Part shown: piece by piece, positions 26,717 through 35,865 of the stretch | Position numbering within the stretch: position 1 is the first letter of the stretch | Layout: the number at the start of each line of letters is the position of its first letter | Source: Flavobacteriaceae bacterium | GTDB taxonomy: Bacteria > Bacteroidota > Bacteroidia > Flavobacteriales > Flavobacteriaceae | Assembly (NCBI GenBank): GCA_016649715.1 | Contig: JAENXC010000009.1 | Location: forward strand, 1 to 64,000 | Length of the DNA stretch: 64,000 nt | Direction of reading: 5' to 3' | Made by a program: the position numbers and the translations under genes | The notes under the pieces: model-generated | What the model was told of the DNA's origin: nothing | The model's database searches: none | What the model saw: only the letters and a program-made list of their open reading frames with translations

Positions 26717-27796
26717 ATGGAAGATTTAATAAAACACTTTCCGGCTTTGGAAACCTGTACCTATCTAAATACCGCTTCAAACGGCGTAATACCGAAACCA
26801 GTGATTGAATGGCGGCGGCAGCACGATTTGGATTTGATGAATCACGCTAGCGTTTTTAGAGATAAACACAAAAGTCATATTGAACAAATTAGGCACACAG
26901 TTGCTGGTTTTTTTGATGCTTCCGCGAATGAAACTGCACTGGTTCCAAATTTTTCCTTCGGAATGAATACAGTGCTCGAAGGACTTCCGGAGGGACAAAA
27001 AATCCTGCTTCTTAAAAACGATTATCCCTCCGTAAACTGGCCCGTGGAAACGCGTGATTTTAATGTTTGCTATGCCGAAATAGATGAAAATCTGGAAAAA
27101 AATATTGAAGATGCGGTCGCTAAACACAAACCGGATGTTTTTATGTTCAGCATCGTGCAATGGCTCACCGGCATAAAAATAGATTTCGAATTTTTGAAGC
27201 GGTTAAAAAGCTATCATCCCAATTTATTGCTCATCGCTGATGGCACCCAATATTTGGGAACGGAAGTTTTCAGTTTTGCTGACAATGCCATCGACGTTGT
27301 AGGTGCAAGCGCCTATAAATGGCTAACGGCAGGCTACGGCAACGGATTTATAATGGTGAAGGAATCTGCACGGGAACGTATTTTTTTAAAAACCATCGGT
27401 TTCAATTCCGCAGAACGGTTTGAAAGTTTGGCTTCCGACACCGCCTTTATGAAACATTTTGAACCAGGCCACCAAGACACTTTAAATTACGGAAGTTTGG
27501 AGCAGGCAATGTTGTTTCAAGAAAAGCTGGGGAAGGAAAATTTGTATCAAAGAATTGATTCACTTTCAGCAAAAGCAAAAGAACGTTTCGTCGAATTGGG
27601 CTTACTAAAAAATGATACACTGCATCGCGAAAAGCATTCTTCTATTTTTAATTTGAAGGGCGATATGATATTATTTCAAAAATTACGAGAGAACGATATT
27701 ATTTGTTCCCCGCGTGGAGGCGGAATTCGCGTAAGTTTTCATTATTACAACACGGAAGTGGAACTGGATAAACTTACTGAAGTGTTATGCAGTTGA
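26717..27796 (+). CDS. Class V aminotransferase
   Basis: 359 residues, fold type I PLP enzyme of the NifS/SufS-like class V group. The PLP lysine is in DVVGASAYKWLTAGYGNGF, the Asp in LLIADGTQYLG, and the end has RGGGIRVSFHYYNTEVELDKL. It lacks the active-site Cys loop of true cysteine desulfurases as far as I can see, so the substrate is unclear. Monocistronic, divergent from the 2TM gene. Confidence 0.85.
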   Translation: MEDLIKHFPALETCTYLNTASNGVIPKPVIEWRRQHDLDLMNHASVFRDKHKSHIEQIRHTVAGFFDASANETALVPNFSFGMNTVLEGLPEGQKILLLKNDYPSVNWPVETRDFNVCYAEIDENLEKNIEDAVAKHKPDVFMFSIVQWLTGIKIDFEFLKRLKSYHPNLLLIADGTQYLGTEVFSFADNAIDVVGASAYKWLTAGYGNGFIMVKESARERIFLKTIGFNSAERFESLASDTAFMKHFEPGHQDTLNYGSLEQAMLFQEKLGKENLYQRIDSLSAKAKERFVELGLLKNDTLHREKHSSIFNLKGDMILFQKLRENDIICSPRGGGIRVSFHYYNTEVELDKLTEVLCS

Positions 27797-27853
27797 GACG
27801 GTTCGCTGAGAAGTCTATTTTTTAGTATTTTAACGATCATTGATCATCCAATT

Positions 27854-28825
27854 TCAAGATTTCTTAAAGGCAAAATTTTTATAATACCCCTTTTCATCCG
27901 TAAAGGAAGTTTCAATTTCCAGTCCTGCTTCTTCTGCCAGCAAACACACTATTTTGTCATCATATTTTTGTGATATTTCGGTATGGATGGTTTCCCATTG
28001 GTCAAAATTTACCGTTAGGTTTATTGCTTTAACCGTTACTTCCATAGCTTCCGTAGCTACGAGAAAACTTTTTGCAGTACCGGTTTCAGGGTTGTACATT
28101 TCCCAATGTTTAAATTTTTCGACCTCAAAATTTCCGTCGAGTTCACGGTTTATTCGTGTCAGAATATTTTTGTTGAAAGCTGCTGTTATTCCTGCTTCGT
28201 CATTGTAAGCATCAAGAATGGTTTTTGGATTCTTTTTTTGATCGAAACCCACGAAAAGTATATCTTCGGGAAGCATGGCATCATTCAATTTTGTAAGAAA
28301 TTCAATAGCTTTCGGGTGGAGTAGGTTGCCAATATTACTTCCCAAAACCATAATCACTTTTTTGCGTTTGTTGAAGCCTTTCAATCTTTCCAAAACTTCA
28401 AAATATTCTCCCACCTCAGCATCTACGCTTAGTGCGGGCATTTCTTTCGCTAAATTATTCGAAAGTAGTTTCACAGCATTTTCACTTATGTCAATGGGTT
28501 TATAGACGAAGTTGAAATTATTTTCGGCCATATATTTCAACAACACTTTGGTTTTTTTGCCATCGCCAGCACCCAATTCTATTAAGTCCAAACCATTTTC
28601 GCGGTCGCGAAAAAGCTCGCCAATAGTTTCAGTATGAGTGGATAATATCTGAAACTCACAGTCAGTGAGATAATATTCCGGCATTGACATAATGTCCTTA
28701 AACAGCTGATCGCCTGCTTTATCGTAAAAATATTTAGAGGAAAGTTGTTTCGGGAAACTGGAGAGCCCTTCAAAAACTTCATTCTTATAGGCGGTGCTCA
28801 GTTTCAGTGGTATTTTTATGTCCAT
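27854..28825 (-). CDS. egtD: L-histidine N-alpha-methyltransferase EgtD
   Basis: 323 residues, the usual EgtD length. N-terminal KYFYDKAGDQLFKDIMSMPEYY, the SAM-binding motif DLIELGAGDGKKTKVLL, KKVIMVLGSNIGNL, and the C-terminal tail of the DUF2260/EgtD fold. It trimethylates histidine to hercynine in ergothioneine biosynthesis. egtB is directly upstream on the same strand, 16 bp away, forming an operon. Confidence 0.93.
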   Translation of the reverse strand: MDIKIPLKLSTAYKNEVFEGLSSFPKQLSSKYFYDKAGDQLFKDIMSMPEYYLTDCEFQILSTHTETIGELFRDRENGLDLIELGAGDGKKTKVLLKYMAENNFNFVYKPIDISENAVKLLSNNLAKEMPALSVDAEVGEYFEVLERLKGFNKRKKVIMVLGSNIGNLLHPKAIEFLTKLNDAMLPEDILFVGFDQKKNPKTILDAYNDEAGITAAFNKNILTRINRELDGNFEVEKFKHWEMYNPETGTAKSFLVATEAMEVTVKAINLTVNFDQWETIHTEISQKYDDKIVCLLAEEAGLEIETSFTDEKGYYKNFAFKKS

Positions 28826-28841
28826 AGGTTTATAGTCGTAA

Positions 28842-30026
28842 TTATTTTGCCAACCTTAAACCCGTGAACTGCCACCGCAAGTTGGTCTGGAAAAAATTGC
28901 GATACGTGTGCCGTGTGTGTTTGGCAGGAGTTGCCACGGAACCACCGCGGAGCACTTTTTGGTTTACCATAAATTTGCCGTTGTACTCGCCGATGGCACC
29001 GGGAGCTTTGGCGTAAGCGGGGTAGGGCAAATAGGCACTTTCGGTCCACTCCCAGCGGCTGCCCCATTCAAAGTTTTTTTGTGCGGCTTCCCATTCAAAT
29101 TCAGTGGGCAGGCGGCAACCTCTCCATTGTGCATAAGCGAATGCTTCAAAATAGGAAATGTGTGATACAGGAGCTTCGACATTTAGTTTTTGTAAACCTT
29201 GTAATGTATATTGGTGCCATTCACCGTCAATATTGTGCCAATACATTGGTGCTTCAATTTGGTTTTGCTTTACCCAATCCCAACCCTCGGCGTGCCAAAG
29301 GTTGAAATCTTTGTATCCCCCTGCATTTATAAATTCGAGATATTCGAAATTGGAAACGAGTTTGTTCGAAATTTTATAATCGTGTAGATAAACTTTGTGG
29401 CGGCCCAATTCATTGTCATAACAGAATTCGTCGGGATTGTTGTGGCCAATTTCGTAAATGCCTTCCTTCATTGAAATCCATTGCTGTTTAAAATCCTGAA
29501 CAGGGTTTTCTGAAAAGGAATCGTTGTATTTTGGAAGCAGCGGGTTGTTGCCCAGAATGTATTTAATGTCTGTAACAAGCAACTCTTGGTGCTGTTTTTC
29601 GTGATGAATTCCTATCAAAAGAATTTCTTTCAATGCTTCGGATATTCCTTCCGCCGAATTGGCGGACAGGTCCAAAAGGAAATCCCTCATTTCGTTGGTA
29701 ATGTAAAGACGATAATCATAAACCTGTGACACGCCAGGCCTAGAAAGGTTTCCTCGGTCATTTCGAACTACTCGTTTCCCTACATTTTCGTAATAACTAT
29801 TGAAAACAAAAGCGAAGTCTTTGTGGAAAAGACGATAACCGGGCTTGTGTGGTTTTAAAATGAATTCCTCAAAAAACCAAGTGGTATGGCCCAGATGCCA
29901 TTTTGGGGGTGAAACATCTATAGTAGGCTGAACAACGTAGTCTTCAATTTCCAGCGGTTTGCAAATATTTTCGGTATGTTGGCGGGTTTCGAGAAAGAAC
30001 GAAACCAAAGTTTCAGTAGCAATCAT
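28842..30026 (-). CDS. egtB: Ergothioneine biosynthesis sulfoxide synthase EgtB
   Basis: 394 residues from the ATG at 30026 (the frame opens at 30053 but the extra nine residues lack support). The N-terminal DinB-like domain carries the iron-binding HHEKQHQE motif (His-x3-His-x-Glu) and VSPPKWHLGHTTWFFE; the C-terminal FGE-sulfatase-like domain has GCRLPTEFEWEAA and VLRGGSVAT. It joins hercynine to a thiol with O2. egtC and egtE are not here, so the C-S lyase must be elsewhere. Confidence 0.93.
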   Translation of the reverse strand: MIATETLVSFFLETRQHTENICKPLEIEDYVVQPTIDVSPPKWHLGHTTWFFEEFILKPHKPGYRLFHKDFAFVFNSYYENVGKRVVRNDRGNLSRPGVSQVYDYRLYITNEMRDFLLDLSANSAEGISEALKEILLIGIHHEKQHQELLVTDIKYILGNNPLLPKYNDSFSENPVQDFKQQWISMKEGIYEIGHNNPDEFCYDNELGRHKVYLHDYKISNKLVSNFEYLEFINAGGYKDFNLWHAEGWDWVKQNQIEAPMYWHNIDGEWHQYTLQGLQKLNVEAPVSHISYFEAFAYAQWRGCRLPTEFEWEAAQKNFEWGSRWEWTESAYLPYPAYAKAPGAIGEYNGKFMVNQKVLRGGSVATPAKHTRHTYRNFFQTNLRWQFTGLRLAK

Positions 30027-30124
30027 AAAAAAAGTGTCGAAATTTTTTTTCACGACACTTTAAATATAATTATTAAAATCGTTTGAGACTATTTAACTGG
30101 CGTTAAACAGTTGTTAAACTGATT

Positions 30125-30637
30125 TTAGTTAGCTTTTTGTTTTTTGTTTTTTACTTTTTTCTCGACTCTTTTTGGAGGTTCCACTTTGAAAATAATAGGA
30201 AGAGAATATAATACCCCAACTTCTTGGCCTCTTTGCTTACCAGGTTTCATTCGGGGAAGATTGCTTACAACACGAACGGCTTCCTGTTCAATTTCAGGAT
30301 AATCTGCACGTGCCCTAACATCTACAATGTTCCCTTGTTTGTCAATTTTAAATTGCACCGCGGATCTATATATCCTCGGAGGCAAATTCATTGCATCGAT
30401 TTTTTTCATGTCAAAATGTTTTTTTACAAACTCGGTAATTTTATCTGACATGCATTTTTTCAACTCTTCGTTACTGTTTCCATCGCAGCCGGGATATACA
30501 GGAACATTATCAATTACAGCAAAAGCTACATCTGCTTTTATCATTTCAGATTCAGAATCCTTGGCATTGGTATTTTCCTGTGCAAAAGTGATGGAAGCGA
30601 AAGTTATAGAAAGAAGAAATATGATTTTTTTAATCAT
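30125..30637 (-). CDS. TonB C-terminal-domain-like secreted protein
   Basis: 170 residues: signal peptide ending at ITFAQ, then a TonB-type C-terminal domain (VYPGCDGNSNEELKKCMSDKI..FVKKHFD.., YRSAVQFKIDKQGNIVDVRARA, EAVRVVSNLPRMKPGKQRGQ). It lacks an N-terminal membrane anchor, so it is not a classical energy transducer; it may be a periplasmic relative. Same-strand paralogue lies directly upstream with only a base between stop and start. Confidence 0.8.
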   Translation of the reverse strand: MIKKIIFLLSITFASITFAQENTNAKDSESEMIKADVAFAVIDNVPVYPGCDGNSNEELKKCMSDKITEFVKKHFDMKKIDAMNLPPRIYRSAVQFKIDKQGNIVDVRARADYPEIEQEAVRVVSNLPRMKPGKQRGQEVGVLYSLPIIFKVEPPKRVEKKVKNKKQKAN

Positions 30638-30638
30638 A

Positions 30639-31073
30639 TTATTTCCCTGTTTTAAAAGTAAAAGGAACGGTCATTTTAATTGCACGCGGTTTTCCGCCCA
30701 TCATTCCGGGCTTTGCCATTTTTGGGATGGACATAATGTTGCGCTTTGCTTCATCTTGAAGTTCCTTGGTTCCTCCAGAAACTTTCTGAACCTCTACCAT
30801 TCCTTTTTCGTCAATTATAAATTCAACTATCACTTTGCCTTGGTCATTTTTTTTATACGCTTCCGCTGGATATCTGAAATTTTTGGAGATATGCGCAGAT
30901 AATTTCTGGTTGAAACAATTGTCGCGTTCGGCAGCATTTCCACCTTCACAGCCAGACCATATTGGGGCTATTTCTTTAAGGGTTACCGTGTTTTTATTTA
31001 CGTCGCCCCATTCCTGTTGTGCAAAAATAGTAGAGGAGAATAGTATGCAAACTGCAATAAATAAGTTTTTCAT
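30639..31073 (-). CDS. TonB C-terminal-domain-like secreted protein (paralogue)
   Basis: 144 residues: signal peptide (ends TIFAQQE), then WSGCEGGNAAERDNCFNQKLSAHISKNFRYP and GKVIVEFIIDEKGMVEVQKVSGG, the TonB C-terminal fold. Clearly a paralogue of the adjacent 170-residue protein; a tandem duplication is likely. Both have a Cys-containing N-terminal segment seen in many Bacteroidota TonB-like proteins. Confidence 0.8.
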   Translation of the reverse strand: MKNLFIAVCILFSSTIFAQQEWGDVNKNTVTLKEIAPIWSGCEGGNAAERDNCFNQKLSAHISKNFRYPAEAYKKNDQGKVIVEFIIDEKGMVEVQKVSGGTKELQDEAKRNIMSIPKMAKPGMMGGKPRAIKMTVPFTFKTGK

Positions 31074-31093
31074 TGGGGGAATTTTGTTTTAGG

Positions 31094-31945
31094 TTAAATG
31101 GCAACAGCACCTTTGATGTGTGGATATGGATTGTAGTCCACAAGTGTGAAGTCCTCAAAAGTGAAGCCAAATATATCTTTTACATCTGGATTGAGCAACA
31201 TTTTTGGCAAAGGTCGCGGTTCGCGGGAGAGTTGAAGCTCCACTTGTTCAAAATGGTTGCTGTAAATATGGGCGTCGCCAAAGGTGTGGACAAAATCGCC
31301 TGGTTGGTAGCCGCAAACCTGCGCCATCATCATTGTCAACAGCGCATAGGAAGCGATGTTGAAAGGAACCCCCAAAAATATATCGGCACTGCGTTGATAA
31401 AGCTGGCAAGATAATTTCCGCGTATTTTCTCCTCCTTCGGGGGCTGGTGGGCTTACGTAAAACTGAAAAAAAGCATGGCAGGGCGGAAGTGCTGCTTTTC
31501 CGTTTGCAACATTTTCAGAAAACGATTTTGAAGTATCTGGCAAAACACTTGGATTCCATGCGCTTACGAGCATTCGACGACTGTCCGGGTTTGTTTTAAG
31601 GGTTTGGATTATTTCAGAAATCTGATCTATTTCCTCACTGTTCCAATTTCGCCATTGATGGCCGTAAACGGGACCGAGATTGCCATTTTCATCTGCCCAT
31701 TCGTTCCAAATGCGCACACCGTTTTCTTGAAGGTACTTAATGTTTGTGTCGCCATTCAAAAACCATAGAAGTTCGTATATGATTGATTTTAAATGAAGTT
31801 TTTTGGTGGTAATCATTGGGAAACCTTCGCTGAGGTCAAAACGCATTTGATAGCCAAAAACACTTTTGGTGCCTGTGCCCGTGCGGTCTTCCTTTTTGGC
31901 GCCGTTTTCAATCACATGTTTTAAAAGGTCGTGGTATTGCTTCAT
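31094..31945 (-). CDS. thyA: Thymidylate synthase
   Basis: 283 residues. The catalytic Cys is in [12 protein letters not shown] and the dUMP-phosphate Arg region in [40 protein letters not shown] and the final [11 protein letters not shown] are diagnostic. It is about 19 residues longer than the E. coli enzyme, largely from an insert after FQFYV ([11 protein letters not shown]). Makes dTMP, giving dihydrofolate for folA. Confidence 0.96.
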   Translation of the reverse strand: MKQYHDLLKHVIENGAKKEDRTGTGTKSVFGYQMRFDLSEGFPMITTKKLHLKSIIYELLWFLNGDTNIKYLQENGVRIWNEWADENGNLGPVYGHQWRNWNSEEIDQISEIIQTLKTNPDSRRMLVSAWNPSVLPDTSKSFSENVANGKAALPPCHAFFQFYVSPPAPEGGENTRKLSCQLYQRSADIFLGVPFNIASYALLTMMMAQVCGYQPGDFVHTFGDAHIYSNHFEQVELQLSREPRPLPKMLLNPDVKDIFGFTFEDFTLVDYNPYPHIKGAVAI

Positions 31946-32045
31946 TTTCCTTCGCTTTTTTGAGTTTTCTAAAATAGAGAAATCGCTTTAAGGGAACGAA
32001 CGGAGATGCTATATTATTTCAAAAGTTATTAACCAAAGCTGAAAG

Positions 32046-33779
32046 CTACCCGATGATCATTCCCGCAATAGTTGCCGAAACAAGCGAGGCAATGGTCCCG
32101 CCAATCAGAGCTTTCATTCCAAATTTTGAAAGTGTTTTACGCTGTCCCGGGGCCAAAGAGCCAATTCCGCCAATCTGAATCCCGATAGAGGCGAAATTTG
32201 CAAAGCCACAAAGCATATATGTTGCCATAATAATACTTTTTTCGTAGTTGAGGTGAAGCTCGTTCGATACGTTTTTGAGGTCTGCCAATTGAATATAGCC
32301 CACAAACTCACTGGCAACGAGTTTGATGCCCAATAGTTGGCCCATCATGGAAATATCTTCTTTGGCAACCCCAATGAGCCACATTAAGGGTGCGAAAACA
32401 GTTCCGAGAATTGCTTCCATAGAAAGGCTTTTATAAGCTGAATTTGCAGCGACCCATTCATTGATGGTTGTAACATCGCCAACCCATCCAAGAATTCCGT
32501 TGAACAATGCAATAAATGCAACAAAAACCAGAAGCATGGCGCCCACGTTAACGGCAAGACGCAGACCTTCAGTAGTTCCGTTTGCAATGGCGTCCAAAAA
32601 GTTGGAGCCTATTTTATCAGCGGAAACGTGCACGTTTGTATCTATAGGTTCGGTCTGAGGAAATAATATTTTTGAAATTACAACTGCCCCAGGAGCTGCC
32701 ATAACGGAAGCTGCCAAAAGGTGTTTGGCGAACATCAATCTCATGGCTGGATCGTCCCCACCCAAAAACCCTATGTACGCAGCAAGAACCGCACCTGCAA
32801 CGGTTGCCATTCCACCAATCATTACCAAAAGCATTTCAGATTTGTTCATTCTTTCCAAATAGGCTTTTATGAGAAGTGGTGCTTCGGTCTGACCCAAAAA
32901 GATGTTTCCGGCCACACTTAAACTCTCGGCACCGGAAATACGCAATAATTTTGTGAGCAACCAGCCCATTCCTTTTACAACAACCTGAATAATTCCGAAG
33001 TAAAAAAGAATCGAGGTCAGTGCGGAGAAAAAGATAATGGTTGGCAGAACCTGAAAAGCGAAAATAAAGCCGAAGGAATTGATGTCCAGCATACCGCCGA
33101 AAAGAAATTCACTTCCCGCGCGGGTATATTCCAAAACGTTCACGAAAAGTTGACCCACGGCTTCGAAAGCATTTTTTATAAAACCCACTTTCAGTACCCC
33201 AATGGCGATCAACATTTGGAATGCAAGACCAATTCCGACTGTTCTCCAGTTAATGGCTTTTCTGTTTGCACTGAAAAGAAATGCTATTATAAGTAGCGAA
33301 ACCATCCCCAATATTCCACGCCATAAACTTTGAAATGAAAACCCCTTGCTTGGGATAATTTCTGCTGAATTTGCCGTATTGGCGAGTACTGGTGAAACTT
33401 CGTTTTTGGGCGTTTTCAGTAGGTATTTATAATTGTTCTCGAAAAGCGCAAGTGTGCTATCGGTAACTTCCTCAACGCGAAACCTTCTTATGCTGTCGCT
33501 GGGCTTGTTGAAGAAAAGGACCAGTAAATTATTCTGAAAAATATAGTCGCCTGTAGATTTTAGGCTGTCGTTTGGAGGCAGTTGGTATTCGAAAGAACCG
33601 TTTTCGAGTTTTAAATAATCCTTTTCAGGAGTTGTGTTTGGGATAGAAAGACCATTTTTATCTTTCACCTGCCTGCCGGCAGGCACGGCTTCTGAAAATT
33701 GCCAGTTTTTCTCAATGCTTTGCGCAAAACCAGTTCCGAAGAAAAACAGCGCAATGACTGTGATTATAAATTTCCGCAT
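32046..33779 (-). CDS. Concentrative nucleoside transporter with lipocalin-like N-terminus
   Basis: 577 residues from the ATG at 33779, which begins a signal peptide (MRKFIITVIALFFFGTGFAQ). Residues about 20-130 form a small lipocalin-like domain; the rest is a CNT/NupC transporter with about ten TM helices and the conserved GQTEAPLLIKAYLERMNKSEML, IGGMATVAGAVLAAYI and CGFANFASIGIQIGG motifs. It imports nucleosides with Na+ or H+. An in-frame VPAGRQ segment near residue 33 comes from a palindromic repeat (33671-33684). The fusion is typical for Bacteroidota. Confidence 0.9.
   Translation of the reverse strand: MRKFIITVIALFFFGTGFAQSIEKNWQFSEAVPAGRQVKDKNGLSIPNTTPEKDYLKLENGSFEYQLPPNDSLKSTGDYIFQNNLLVLFFNKPSDSIRRFRVEEVTDSTLALFENNYKYLLKTPKNEVSPVLANTANSAEIIPSKGFSFQSLWRGILGMVSLLIIAFLFSANRKAINWRTVGIGLAFQMLIAIGVLKVGFIKNAFEAVGQLFVNVLEYTRAGSEFLFGGMLDINSFGFIFAFQVLPTIIFFSALTSILFYFGIIQVVVKGMGWLLTKLLRISGAESLSVAGNIFLGQTEAPLLIKAYLERMNKSEMLLVMIGGMATVAGAVLAAYIGFLGGDDPAMRLMFAKHLLAASVMAAPGAVVISKILFPQTEPIDTNVHVSADKIGSNFLDAIANGTTEGLRLAVNVGAMLLVFVAFIALFNGILGWVGDVTTINEWVAANSAYKSLSMEAILGTVFAPLMWLIGVAKEDISMMGQLLGIKLVASEFVGYIQLADLKNVSNELHLNYEKSIIMATYMLCGFANFASIGIQIGGIGSLAPGQRKTLSKFGMKALIGGTIASLVSATIAGMIIG
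33671..33684. repeat. Palindromic GCCTGCCGGCAGGC element, copy 2 (in a CDS)
   Basis: Exact copy of the 14-bp core found at 24751-24764, here within the nucleoside transporter reading frame where it encodes PAGRQ. The flank CACCT on one side is shared with copy 1, the other flank diverges. Confidence 0.75.
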
Positions 33780-33809
33780 AAATTTATTATAAATCTTACC
33801 CTTCGACAC

Positions 33810-33881
33810 TTCAACTGCGCTCAGTGCAGGCTTACTTAGGGTGACAATAATTCAAAATCTAACCCTTCAACTGCGCTCAGA
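33810..33881. repeat. Two copies of an intergenic CTTCAACTGCGCTCAG repeat
   Basis: The 16-mer CTTCAACTGCGCTCAG occurs at 33810-33825 and 33866-33881, each preceded by ACCC-TTC. The arrangement resembles the dispersed 'CTTCGACTGCGCTCAG' type repeats that I recall from Bacteroidota intergenic regions. It sits between the nucleoside transporter and bifunctional nuclease genes. Confidence 0.6.
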
Positions 33882-33916
33882 ACGACAAACAGACAACCGA
33901 AAACAGACAACCGAAA

Positions 33917-34540
33917 TCATTGTCTTTTCGATATTTCATCCCGCACGCTTGCTGCCTTTTCATAATTTTCATTTTTCACGGCCTCATCCAGCATTTTGTT
34001 CAGTTCAATAAGGCTAAACTTGCTGTAATCCTCTCTTGCGGGTTTTACGGATTCTTTGTCTTCCTCTAAAATTAAATTTTCTATAACCGTTTCTTCTTTT
34101 TGGGAAAGGGTTTTTTTGGAGGTGGATGTTTTCAGATAAATTCCAGCTTTGTCCAGAATATTTTTATAGGTAAAAATAGGAGCTTTAAACCGAAGTGCCA
34201 ACGCAATGGCATCGCTGGTCCGGGCATCGATTATTTCTTCAATTTTGTCGCGTTCACAAATTATGCTGGAGTAGAAAACACCGTCCACCAATTTGTGGAT
34301 TATTACCTGTTTTACCACAATTTCAAAACGGTCTGCAAAGTTTTTAAAAAGGTCGTGCGTCAATGGGCGCGGAGGTGTTATCTCTTTTTCGAGCGCAATG
34401 GCAATGGACTGTGCCTCAAAAGCGCCAATGACTATGGGCAGTTTGCGTTCGCCGTCCACTTCGTTTAATATAAGGGCATACGCGCCATTTTGGGTTTGGC
34501 TGTAGGATATTCCTTTTATGGTTAGTTTTACTAAACTCAT
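33917..34540 (-). CDS. Bifunctional nuclease family protein with UVR motif
   Basis: 207 residues. The N-terminal BFN domain has the LILNEVDGERKLPIVIGAFEAQSIAIALE and ARTSDAIALALRFKAPIF motifs of the DUF151 family; the C-terminal 35 residues form a UvrB/UvrC-type helix pair (LIELNKMLDEAVKNENYEKAA). BFN proteins have RNase/DNase activity in plants and are widespread in bacteria with unclear role. Monocistronic. Confidence 0.88.
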   Translation of the reverse strand: MSLVKLTIKGISYSQTQNGAYALILNEVDGERKLPIVIGAFEAQSIAIALEKEITPPRPLTHDLFKNFADRFEIVVKQVIIHKLVDGVFYSSIICERDKIEEIIDARTSDAIALALRFKAPIFTYKNILDKAGIYLKTSTSKKTLSQKEETVIENLILEEDKESVKPAREDYSKFSLIELNKMLDEAVKNENYEKAASVRDEISKRQ

Positions 34541-34621
34541 TTTCAGTATTCAGTGGTCAGTATTCAGTAATCATTGTTTGGTGGAACAATGAATTATAAA
34601 AGTAACGAATAAAAAACAATA

Positions 34622-34668
34622 AAAAAAGCTGTTTAAATTTGGATGCTTCCTAATCTAAACAGCCCTTT
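34622..34668 (-). terminator. Terminator after etfA
   Basis: GCTGTTTA and TAAACAGC form a stem around an interrupted loop; on the minus strand a run of seven Ts follows. It is placed 24-70 bases past the etfA stop. Confidence 0.75.
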
Positions 34669-34691
34669 TCAAGGCACAAATTAATAAAAAA

Positions 34692-35657
34692 TTATGCGTT
34701 CTGTGCTTTAAATTCTTTTAATTTTTCAGTGAGTTTTGGCACGATTTCAAAAGCATCACCCACGATACCGTAATCTGCAGCTTTAAAGAAAGGTGCTTCG
34801 GGATCGTTGTTTATTACCACTTTTACTTTTGAAGCATTGATTCCGGCTAAATGTTGTATTGCACCAGAAATACCAATGGCAATATAAAGGTTGGAAGCAA
34901 CTGGTTTTCCAGTTTGTCCCACGTGCTCGCTGTGGGGTCTCCAGCCCATATCGCTCACGGGTTTTGAACAAGCGGTGGCTGCGCCCAAAACTTTTGCGAG
35001 GTCTTCTATCATTCCCCAGTTTTCTGGGCCTTTAAGTCCGCGGCCAGCGGAAACAACTATTTCTGCATCTGCGATTGTTACTTTATCGGTTGCTTTATCT
35101 ACGGAAACTATTTCCATGTCAAAATCGTGTGCGTCAAGGTTTGGTGAGAATGCTTCGCTTGCTGCGGAAGTTTCATTTTCTTTTAAACCATAAGAGTTTT
35201 TACCCAATCCGATTATTTTGATATCGGTTTTGATTTCGGTTGAAGCAAAAGCTTTATTGGTAAAAACACTGTGCTTCACCTTAAAAGGCGAAGTGCTTTC
35301 GGGAAGGCCAATTACATTGGGAACGAAACCTGCTTCCATATTAACGGCCAGGGTTGGCGATAGAAACTTGCTGTTGGCACTGGACGAAAGCACGATTACT
35401 TTTGCGCCTTCATTTTTAGCGGCTTGTCCAATTACATCTGCATAAGCTTCACCATTGAAATTGTTCAATTTGTCATTGGAAACCTGCAAGATTTTTGAAG
35501 CGCCGTATTTGCCCAATTCTGAAGTGTCCTTTGCATTGATGCTAACCGCGGTAACAGTAGTTCCCATTTGGTCTGCGATTCCCTTTGCATACGAAACAGC
35601 TTCCAAAGCTATTTTCTTGATTTTTCCTTCTTCTGATTCTGTATAAACTAATATCAT
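34692..35657 (-). CDS. etfA: Electron transfer flavoprotein alpha subunit
   Basis: 321 residues, the usual EtfA size. FAD-binding region is clear in the C-terminal half: GRGLKGPENWGMI, ACSKPVSDMGWRP, HVGQTGKPVASNLYIAIGISGAIQHLAGI. With EtfB it carries electrons from acyl-CoA and other dehydrogenases to the respiratory chain. Same strand as etfB, 208 bp apart; the gap holds only degenerate CAAATTCCAA-type repeats. Confidence 0.95.
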   Translation of the reverse strand: MILVYTESEEGKIKKIALEAVSYAKGIADQMGTTVTAVSINAKDTSELGKYGASKILQVSNDKLNNFNGEAYADVIGQAAKNEGAKVIVLSSSANSKFLSPTLAVNMEAGFVPNVIGLPESTSPFKVKHSVFTNKAFASTEIKTDIKIIGLGKNSYGLKENETSAASEAFSPNLDAHDFDMEIVSVDKATDKVTIADAEIVVSAGRGLKGPENWGMIEDLAKVLGAATACSKPVSDMGWRPHSEHVGQTGKPVASNLYIAIGISGAIQHLAGINASKVKVVINNDPEAPFFKAADYGIVGDAFEIVPKLTEKLKEFKAQNA

Positions 35658-35865
35658 TTTAATGTTATTTTGAGATTAATAAGTAAGATTTGGAGTTTGA
35701 ATTTACTTTTCAAAAATTCCAAATCTCAAGTTCTAAGTTCCAAATAACTTCCAATTTTCAAAAATTCAAAAATCAAAGTGGGATTGTTTTAAAACTACTT
35801 TGAATATTGCTTTTTGTATTTTGAGATTTATTTGTGATTTGCCTTTTTGTGATTTGTTTTTTTAA

